A stretch of 64,000 bases of DNA, from positions 186,001 through 250,000 of the forward strand of contig NZ_JNLQ01000002.1 of NCBI RefSeq assembly GCF_000703165.1, given 5' to 3'. A model generated the notes under the pieces. The model saw nothing but the letters and a program-made list of their open reading frames with translations. It was not told where the DNA came from and ran no database searches. Positions 58,691 to 64,000 of the stretch are shown here, one piece after another. This DNA is from Butyrivibrio sp. AE3004 (lineage in GTDB: Bacteria > Bacillota > Clostridia > Lachnospirales > Lachnospiraceae). Every line of letters begins with the position of its first letter. Position 1 is the stretch's first letter. Made by a program: the position numbers and the translations under genes.

Positions 58691-58798
58691 AAACAAATTT
58701 AATGAAGGCATCATGATATTGGCTATAGGCCTACGGACGCATGAGTATGATCAGCAGGGAAACTGGCATTACTCATGCCGGGTATCTGGATAATATAG

Positions 58799-58840
58799 AC
58801 ATCCGCTCTCCTGATCAGTTCAGGAAGAGGGGATGTTTTT
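58799..58840 (+). terminator. terminator-like hairpin overlapping the XRE ribosome site
   Basis: Stem CATCC-CTCT-CTGA/TCAG-AGAG-GGATG with two mismatches, followed by TTTTT. It ends 1 base before the XRE ATG and includes its GAGGGG site, so it could terminate upstream transcription and also mask the start. Confidence 0.7.
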
Positions 58841-58841
58841 G

Positions 58842-59165
58842 ATGTCTGGGGGAACAGAAAATACAGCCGGAAAAAGAATAAGGCAAAAGAGAAAGGAACT
58901 TGGGCTATCACAGGAAGAGCTGGCAGAGCGCATGAATGTGACGGCTGCACTCATATCCAATTACGAAAATGACAAAGTGGATATCAAGACCAGTGTCATG
59001 CGTGAACTCGCCGGTATCCTGGGCACATCTGTAGCTTATCTTATGGATGGGGCTCCGGAGATTGACCCTGATATCATGAACCTAATAAGGATTTACATAA
59101 CTCTTGGAAAACCAAATGTCCGGAAAGTTGCCCTGGAGCAGATGAGAATCTTAAATGGGATTTAA
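58842..59165 (+). CDS. XRE-family transcriptional regulator
   Basis: A 107-residue repressor-like protein: helix-turn-helix AGKRIRQKRKELGLSQEELAERMNVTAALISNYENDKVDIKTS (about 9-52), then VAYLMDGAPE and the tail LIRIYITLGKPNVRKVALEQMRIL shared with the XRE proteins at 15526 and 62859. ATG at 58842 after AGAGGGG (ATG at 58833 also in frame). Confidence 0.82.
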   Translation: MSGGTENTAGKRIRQKRKELGLSQEELAERMNVTAALISNYENDKVDIKTSVMRELAGILGTSVAYLMDGAPEIDPDIMNLIRIYITLGKPNVRKVALEQMRILNGI

Positions 59166-59249
59166 GTTTTACCGGAATATATAAGCGGTTTTTAAATAAC
59201 CTGGTAAGGTATACGGGCTATGTCTCCTGTAGAATTGTTTTTATAAAAG

Positions 59250-59272
59250 AGAGCGCATACCGGTATCGCTCT
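59250..59272. promoter_or_regulatory. near-palindrome upstream of the sigma-like gene
   Basis: AGAGCGCATACC and GGTATCGCTCT form a 23-base near-perfect palindrome 28 bases before the ATG at 59300. Possible operator. Confidence 0.45.
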
Positions 59273-59299
59273 GGTATATCAGATTACTTTGGAGGTCAG

Positions 59300-59848
59300 A
59301 TGAATACTGGAGCAGCAGTTATCAGTGAGTATCAGGAGTACAGTTATAAGAAAAGGATTGATTTTATCCTGAAAAATTATTGCGGCATTGAGGAGTACAT
59401 CAAAGGTTATGAAGAGATTCTTTGTGACAGCATCATGGTGGACAGACTCGTCGATCGCAGGGATGGCTATGGTGATATTGGAGTTAGAGTGCAGACATCT
59501 TATACAGGAGATTCTACTGCCATGACAGCAGTAGAAAGGTCTACTATCCTGGAAAAGATGTCAGAGAAAGCTTTGACCAGGCATATTTCTGAAGATCCTG
59601 TCCTTAACAAAGAGGCCGTTACCTTAAGGACCATGAAGAGGGATCTGGGATTTGTTAATCGTGCCATAAGGATGCTTCCAGGCCGTGACAGCAGGGAGCT
59701 TGGACAATTATTATCTCATGAAAAGACTATCGATGCTGTTGCCGAGGAAAAGGGAATACAGTATGAATCGGCAAAAATGCATATTTACAGGACAAGACTC
59801 AAAGTAAAAGAGCGTGCTCTTGAATTTATGGAGAGAGCGTGTGCCTGA
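59300..59848 (+). CDS. sigma-70 region 4-like regulator, paralogue of 18114
   Basis: A 182-residue protein. GYGDIGVRVQTSYTGDSTAM and the C-terminal IRMLPGRDSRELGQLLSHEKTIDAVAEEKGIQYESAKMHIYRTRLKVKERALEFME parallel the protein at 18114 (GECGVRVQTS..., ...YESVKSRLYRNRRKVKIQAKELIEL). The HTH resembles sigma region 4. GGAGGTCAG precedes the ATG. Likely a transcription activator of the integrative element. Confidence 0.65.
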   Translation: MNTGAAVISEYQEYSYKKRIDFILKNYCGIEEYIKGYEEILCDSIMVDRLVDRRDGYGDIGVRVQTSYTGDSTAMTAVERSTILEKMSEKALTRHISEDPVLNKEAVTLRTMKRDLGFVNRAIRMLPGRDSRELGQLLSHEKTIDAVAEEKGIQYESAKMHIYRTRLKVKERALEFMERACA

Positions 59849-59899
59849 CAGAGGCATTGTCCTGGAAATAAATTGCTGTAGAAAATTGGAGGAATTATA

Positions 59900-60157
59900 A
59901 TGATAGCAAATATGAATATTGAAGGACTTGAAGCTTTATGTGAAGGGAAGTTTAAGAAACTGCCACAGTGCATGAATCCTGCAAGGGAGCGGTATATAAG
60001 GAAAACAGATGCATCACTTGTATATCCATTCGGGCGACACGTGATAGATGATATAGCATCCAAGGCAGGTGCAATCATCCCCATCAGGGGATGCATTGCA
60101 TATGATACGGACAGGATAAATAAGTACCTGGATGATATGAGGCTGCCTGCGGAATGA
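59900..60157 (+). CDS. DUF6462-like DNA-binding protein
   Basis: An 85-residue protein (KKLPQCMNPARERYIRKTDASLVYPFGRHVIDDIASKAGAIIPIRGCIAYDTDRINKYLDDM) of the excisionase-like winged-helix type. Very similar to the protein at 60596, so one is a tandem duplicate. GGAGGAATT precedes the ATG. Confidence 0.65.
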   Translation: MIANMNIEGLEALCEGKFKKLPQCMNPARERYIRKTDASLVYPFGRHVIDDIASKAGAIIPIRGCIAYDTDRINKYLDDMRLPAE

Positions 60158-60293
60158 TAGCACTAACAATATGAATAGGGCTTCATTATATAGGCATATG
60201 GACGTATGATGATATAGGAGAAGAGTACAGCTATGTGTTATATGTTCATCAGACTGCTTGTCATACTTTTCTTTAGGATGAATGAGCTATATT

Positions 60294-60341
60294 TGGTCAA
60301 ACCAAAAAATATTGATAATATGGTTAAACCAGATGTATAAT
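60294..60341 (+). promoter_or_regulatory. promoter with paired TGGTYAAACCA operators
   Basis: TGGTCAAACCA (60294-60304) and TGGTTAAACCA (60321-60331) are 11-base palindromes 27 bases apart. The second lies between TTGATA (60312-60317) and TATAAT (60336-60341). They are probable sites for the ribbon-helix-helix protein encoded next. Confidence 0.7.
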
Positions 60342-60368
60342 TGATAGTAACTAACGGGGGTATCAATT

Positions 60369-60560
60369 ATGGCAAAGACAGGCAGACCAAAGAGCGAAGA
60401 TTCTATAACACATTTCGTGGGAGTAAAACTCAATAATCATGACTATGACCTCGTAATTGAATATTGTAAAAAGCATAACATGACCTTATCCCACATGATC
60501 AGGTATGGACTCCAGCTTCAGCTCCAGGACGAAGGAGAAGATCTGGAACGTTTGGACTGA
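60369..60560 (+). CDS. ribbon-helix-helix regulator
   Basis: A 63-residue protein with GRPKSEDSITHFVGVKLNNHDYDLVIEYCKKHNMTLSHMIRYGLQL, a MetJ/Arc-type ribbon-helix-helix with a basic N-terminal arm. ACGGGGG precedes the ATG. Autoregulation through the TGGTYAAACCA sites is likely. Confidence 0.78.
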   Translation: MAKTGRPKSEDSITHFVGVKLNNHDYDLVIEYCKKHNMTLSHMIRYGLQLQLQDEGEDLERLD

Positions 60561-60595
60561 CTGCTTGACAGACCATTCATTTGGAGGGACATGTT

Positions 60596-60853
60596 ATGAA
60601 TACAAATATCAAATTTGAAGGAGTAGAAATCTTAAGCAAAGGTGATTATAAAAAGTTGCCGCAATGCTTTAATCCTGGAAGGGAAAAATATATCAGAAAA
60701 ACAGATGCATCCATGGTCTATCCATTAGGCAGACATGCGATTGATGATATAGAGCAGAAGGCTGGGGCAGTGATACCTGTAAGAGGGTGTGTCCTGTATG
60801 ATACTGAGCGTATCAATAAATATCTTGATAGTTTCAGACTTGAGGCAATGTGA
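60596..60853 (+). CDS. DUF6462-like DNA-binding protein, tandem paralogue
   Basis: An 85-residue protein (KLPQCFNPGREKYIRKTDASMVYPLGRHAIDDIEQKAGAVIPVRGCVLYDTERINKYLDSF) closely similar to the one at 59900. ATG at 60596 after GGAGGG. Probably an excision or regulation factor of the same element. Confidence 0.65.
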   Translation: MNTNIKFEGVEILSKGDYKKLPQCFNPGREKYIRKTDASMVYPLGRHAIDDIEQKAGAVIPVRGCVLYDTERINKYLDSFRLEAM

Positions 60854-60968
60854 TTATTTGATAAAAAATAAAGGATGGCAGATAGAATCAGCATTTTGTT
60901 GAATGCGGGATTCAGTGCCTATATAATTTTATGTGAAGATTTACTGATAGAATCAGGAGATGCAAAAC

Positions 60969-61418
60969 ATGCTAAAGATATATTACGGTGATCTCAAAGC
61001 GGATAATTATATTTTCAATCCAGACGTGTTTTTTAACAACAGTTATGAGGATGAATGGATTACGGATCCCTTTTCTGTAGAGATGATAAAGGATATAGAT
61101 CAGTCAGATGTCCTGGGGGCTAAAGTGATAGATAGTCCTTTTTTGGGATCCATTCCTGTAGAAAGACTTTCAGGTGGCGTAAAGACACTGATACTAATGA
61201 ATAATGATTCAGAGCACATTTTCAATGCCTCGGCTTGTGGGGATAACTGTGCCAAATGGATACTTGAGATTGCAAAAAAGAAGGATCTTACTATCAGATT
61301 AGGTTATCTGATGGATTTCGGCAAGGATGATTTTTCAATAGAAATAGTCAATCTTGGGAAAGAAGTCCACAATGCACTGGAGCTTACTGAAGCAGTGCTG
61401 GACAATCATTTAATATAG
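60969..61418 (+). CDS. DUF4869 protein
   Basis: A 149-residue protein matching DUF4869: MLKIYYGDLKADNYIFNPDVFFNNSYEDEWITDPFSVEMIKDIDQSDVLG, ...LSGGVKTLILM and NASACGDNCAKWIL. Start at 60969 after CAGGAG. Ten bases later begins a P-loop protein; DUF4869 is usually found next to such a gene, so they act together. Function is not known; the mobile context suggests defence or conflict, which is inference. Confidence 0.78.
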   Translation: MLKIYYGDLKADNYIFNPDVFFNNSYEDEWITDPFSVEMIKDIDQSDVLGAKVIDSPFLGSIPVERLSGGVKTLILMNNDSEHIFNASACGDNCAKWILEIAKKKDLTIRLGYLMDFGKDDFSIEIVNLGKEVHNALELTEAVLDNHLI

Positions 61419-61428
61419 GAAGAATTAT

Positions 61429-62409
61429 ATGATAGGGATTTACGATATTGAGGTATACAATAACAAAATACATTATTATCTGACTGTAAAACGTAATCTG
61501 ACCTTAGTACGTGGAGATAGTGCCAGTGGTAAGACAGAGCTTGTAAGGCTTGTCGGTGAATATGAAGCAAATGGCAGTTCATCAGGTATAACTTTAAAAT
61601 GTGACAAGAGGTGTACTGTCCTGACAAATGTTGACTGGGAAATGCGACTTGTATCACTGAGCCAGACAATAATATTTATAGATGAAACAGCAAGCTTTCT
61701 GAGAACAAAGAGTTTTGCTGAACATGTCAAGGGATCAGATAACTATTTTGTAATTATCACCAGGGACGATTTGGATATGCTCCCCTATAGCGTTGAGGAG
61801 ATATACGGATTGAAAAATGTTTCAGATTCCTCAAAATATAAGTCCTATAAAAAAGTCTATAATGAGATGTACAAGCTGTATAATCTTTCGGACATAAATG
61901 AAATTGTGAATCCGGATCAAGTCATTACTGAAGATACAAACGCAGGACATGAATGCTACGTTGAGATCTATGGAGATATGTGCAGCGCTGCGGGTGGTAA
62001 GACAAAGGTGTATGAATGCATCAGGACAAGTGATAAGAAGAGCATTCTTGCAATAATTGACGGTGCAGCATTTGGCTCTGATATAGGTAAGGTGATGGGA
62101 TATCTTGCAGTGTCCGGCAAAAAATGTGTACTGTACGCACCGGAGTCTTTTGAATATCTTTTGCTGAAAGCAAATATAATCGATGTCCCGCAGGCAATCC
62201 TGGATGAGACATATAACTATGCGGACAGTCAAAAGTTTTTCAGCTGGGAGGAATACTATACCGATTACCTTGTCCAGAACACTAAGAATACTCCGTTCAG
62301 ATATGGAAAGACCAGACTGAATGAGAGCTATAAGTCCCATAGGATAATCGAAAAGATTAAAAGTGTAATGCCAGATCAGATAATATCTGTGGAGGAACGG
62401 AGTGAATAA
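61429..62409 (+). CDS. P-loop partner of DUF4869
   Basis: A 326-residue protein with Walker A GDSASGKTE (residues 29-37) and Walker B-like IIFIDET (81-87), and a second half (about 185-260) with a conserved AIIDGAAFGSDIGKV segment that resembles a nucleotide-handling or TOPRIM-like strand-loop, by pattern only. GGAAGAATT precedes the ATG. Coupled to the DUF4869 gene and closed by a strong terminator, the two make a compact two-gene operon. Confidence 0.68.
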   Translation: MIGIYDIEVYNNKIHYYLTVKRNLTLVRGDSASGKTELVRLVGEYEANGSSSGITLKCDKRCTVLTNVDWEMRLVSLSQTIIFIDETASFLRTKSFAEHVKGSDNYFVIITRDDLDMLPYSVEEIYGLKNVSDSSKYKSYKKVYNEMYKLYNLSDINEIVNPDQVITEDTNAGHECYVEIYGDMCSAAGGKTKVYECIRTSDKKSILAIIDGAAFGSDIGKVMGYLAVSGKKCVLYAPESFEYLLLKANIIDVPQAILDETYNYADSQKFFSWEEYYTDYLVQNTKNTPFRYGKTRLNESYKSHRIIEKIKSVMPDQIISVEERSE

Positions 62410-62477
62410 CATGCCGGGAAATGCTTCAAGTGAATATCTTGAAGATAAAGTTTCGATGAAAGATTACAAAAGGTTAT

Positions 62478-62524
62478 AAGAGCTACTTTTTAGAAAACAA
62501 AATTCTAAGAAGTAGCTCTTTTTT
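62478..62524 (+). terminator. intrinsic terminator of the DUF4869/P-loop operon
   Basis: Arms AAGAGCTACTTTTTAG and CTAAGAAGTAGCTCTT (one mismatch) around an A-rich loop, followed by TTTTTT. Confidence 0.92.
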
Positions 62525-62581
62525 GTTGGCTAATTCATGGATGGTTCTTCAGCACATAAAAGAATAAGGAGGACATCATTC

Positions 62582-62862
62582 ATGAAAAGAAAAAAAGAAG
62601 ACAGACCGTATTTTGATGATAACCGTGATTACGTTGGCGAACTTGAAAATGAGAATGAGAAAACAGTCCATTTAACCGGGAAGTTATAGTCCAGGAAAAA
62701 GTAGTGATGCGTACCTTGAGGAAAAAGTGGCTCAGATATAGGGATGCAGAAATTGTTTACAGCCTTGAGCATAAGAAAATTCTTGAGATGGCAGACCAGG
62801 CAGGAGCGATTTACAGAAGAGAAGGAACCGTTCTGATCAACAGAGACATCTTTGATGAATGA
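62582..62862 (+). pseudogene. DUF6462-like gene with frameshift
   Basis: A perfect AAGGAGG site leads to an ATG at 62582, but that frame stops at 62688. The DUF6462-like part (LRKKWLRYRDAEIVYSLEHKKILEMADQAGAIYRREGTVLINRDIFDE) is in another frame, readable upstream as NREVIVQEKVVMRTL. A shift near 62670 best explains this. A 51-residue product from ATG 62707 is still possible. Its end is fused to an XRE remnant. Confidence 0.55.
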
Positions 62863-63035
62863 TTGCAGAGTTTGCAGATATCCTTGGAACGACTGTTGAA
62901 TACCTTATCTGTGGAGTCATCAAGTCACCTGAGCTGGATGCGGATTCAGTTGAGCTTCTTAAGTTGTTTGGAGCTATGGATGAGAGGACCAGGCAGATTA
63001 TGCTGGTTCAGATGAGGGCTGTTGCCAGATTTTAA
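62859..63035 (+). pseudogene. XRE regulator C-terminal fragment
   Basis: 58 codons (MIAEFADILGTTVEYLICGVIKSPELDADSVELLKLFGAMDERTRQIMLVQMRAVARF) that match the part after the helix-turn-helix in the XRE proteins at 15526 and 58842. The DNA-binding domain is absent; the junction with the DUF6462-like gene is at 62860. Confidence 0.7.
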
Positions 63036-63189
63036 TCATCTGGAGAGGTAAATGGGAGTGTGAAATGATAGATTTGCTCATTTGAGATAGCTAAACAGAG
63101 ATAAAATCTCTAAATAAGTAAATGGGATATTGAATTTCTTAAATTGAAAGCTTATAATTAAAGAACACCCTGGAAAGGAGGCACTTATT

Positions 63190-64000
63190 ATGCTGGTCAA
63201 ATTGTCTGTAGAAAACTTTAAATCGTTTGATCAAAAGGAAGAATTATCAATGATTTCTTCCAGTAAAATGCAGGGAAATAAGAGCCATCGTGTGAAGATC
63301 AAGCAGACACAATTGTTGAAGAATGCAATTGTTTATGGAGCTAATGCTTCTGGCAAATCTAATCTTGTTGTGGCATTTGCTTTTATTAAAGCCGCTTTAA
63401 TGGAGGGGCTACCGGTTGGATCAGCAAATGATTTTTGCAGGAACCGACAGGAAAATAAAAATCGCGAAAGTGTATTTGAAATCCAGTTTACTGTGGGTGA
63501 TACTTTTTATGCCTATGGTTTTTCTGCAATACTCAGTCAAAGAAGGATTACTGAGGAATGGTTGAATGAACTTATGCAGGATGGAAGTGCGCATCAACTG
63601 TTTATAAGGGAAGGCAGCAATGCACCGGTTCTTGGGGAAACTGTTAAGATGTCTGCTTCTGAGAAGCGCAGATTCAGCGTTTATTCAGAGGACTTTGCAG
63701 GTCAGGATGCGCAGCTGTTTTTGACTGAGATGAACCGCGGAAAGAAATACCCTGAAAATTCCAGGCTTACATTCTTTGTGGAAGCTTTCAGCTGGATCAT
63801 GAATAATATAATAGTTATCAATCCTAACATGGGTATTTCAAATACTGAAGCATATTATAATGATGAATCTTTGGATAATATCAGTAAACTGATCCAGACT
63901 TTTGATACTGGTGTTACAGAGATAAGGACCAGGCAGATTACAATAGATGAGATGGGCAAGATGATTCCTGCAGAAGTCGTTCAGGGAATCTTTTCACAGT
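63190..64000 (+). CDS. AAA-family ATPase, 5' part (runs off the right edge)
   Basis: The first 270 residues of a second ATPase of the kind at 16065: MLVKLSVENFKSFDQKEELSM, Walker A GANASGKSN (about residues 50-58) and the ATPase core insert. Walker B and the C-terminus lie beyond the window. GGAAAGGAGG precedes the ATG and a TATAAT-like box lies at about 63153. By analogy a RloB- or TOPRIM-type partner may follow. Confidence 0.82.
   Translation, partial: MLVKLSVENFKSFDQKEELSMISSSKMQGNKSHRVKIKQTQLLKNAIVYGANASGKSNLVVAFAFIKAALMEGLPVGSANDFCRNRQENKNRESVFEIQFTVGDTFYAYGFSAILSQRRITEEWLNELMQDGSAHQLFIREGSNAPVLGETVKMSASEKRRFSVYSEDFAGQDAQLFLTEMNRGKKYPENSRLTFFVEAFSWIMNNIIVINPNMGISNTEAYYNDESLDNISKLIQTFDTGVTEIRTRQITIDEMGKMIPAEVVQGIFSQ

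Noticed and set aside
1..64000. tRNA, rRNA and CRISPR arrays
   Set aside because: No tRNA T-loop signature with matching acceptor stem, no rRNA-like sequence and no regularly spaced direct repeats with unique spacers were recognised; short tandem repeats at 28283 lack spacers.

Overview
The window looks like a low-to-moderate GC Firmicutes chromosome or large replicon, most likely a rumen or gut Lachnospiraceae of the Butyrivibrio/Pseudobutyrivibrio type. This is inferred from gene content (DUF5688, DUF6462-like, RepA_N/DUF6017, Maff2 and PrgI remnants, ACGX-repeat peptide, radical SAM mobile pair, TTG/GTG starts with strong AGGAGG sites). It is not proven by any marker gene. No rRNA, tRNA or CRISPR array was seen.

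Layout. (1) 1-8.8 kb is a signalling/envelope cluster: a soluble Ser/Thr kinase divergent from a helix-turn-helix protein, then a lipoprotein, a two-TM peptide, three zinc-ribbon proteins (one with a SHOCT tail, one with a PASTA-like tail) and an SPFH-GYF protein. (2) 8.9-13.5 kb holds a secreted LEA-like protein and a DUF2325-type gene pair. (3) 13.7-20.3 kb is an integrative-element module: regulators, an AAA ATPase/RloB defence-type operon, a sigma-like protein, an excisionase-like protein and a complete tyrosine integrase. (4) 20.8-25.1 kb is a replication/partition module whose parA and parB are fused by an out-of-frame deletion, followed by RepA_N proteins and a HigBA toxin-antitoxin pair. 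(5) 25.2-27.3 kb carries CrcB and an MFS transporter. (6) 27.5-37.6 kb is a graveyard of conjugative-element and other gene fragments, with an intact toxin-antitoxin pair and a BlaI/BlaR-type pair inside it. (7) 37.6-51 kb is a run of small, unrelated, mostly same-strand accessory genes (VOC, DUF3795, DUF1349, DUF4256 twice, DUF1801, NUDIX, hydrolase, DUF523, PhzF, EamA). Several are separated by a recurring TCGGGAT-centred boundary motif. (8) 48.9-53.6 kb holds two adjacent radical SAM systems: a MarR/radical SAM mobile pair, and an ACGX-repeat RiPP precursor with its SPASM maturase and a nitroreductase. (9) 53.8-58.2 kb mixes intact genes (M20 peptidase, condensation-type acyltransferase) with more fragments. 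(10) 58.4-64 kb repeats the architecture of region 3 (zinc ribbon, XRE, sigma-like, DUF6462-like, AAA ATPase) and carries a DUF4869/P-loop gene pair.

The dominant theme is gene fragments joined head to tail: the 5' part of one gene runs directly into the 3' part of an unrelated one, usually out of frame. About fifteen such junctions are visible (parA/parB, DUF5688/ParB-like, GIY-YIG/budA, budA/IS66, IS66/serine recombinase, RarA/EamA, GNAT/sigma, budA/integrase, AKR/DUF5688, DUF6462/XRE and others). Either this replicon decays through many small deletions, or the assembly is chimeric; read mapping would decide. The most interesting intact systems are the ACGX RiPP operon, the radical SAM mobile pair, the AAA/RloB operon, the DUF4869/P-loop pair and the kinase/zinc-ribbon/SPFH cluster.
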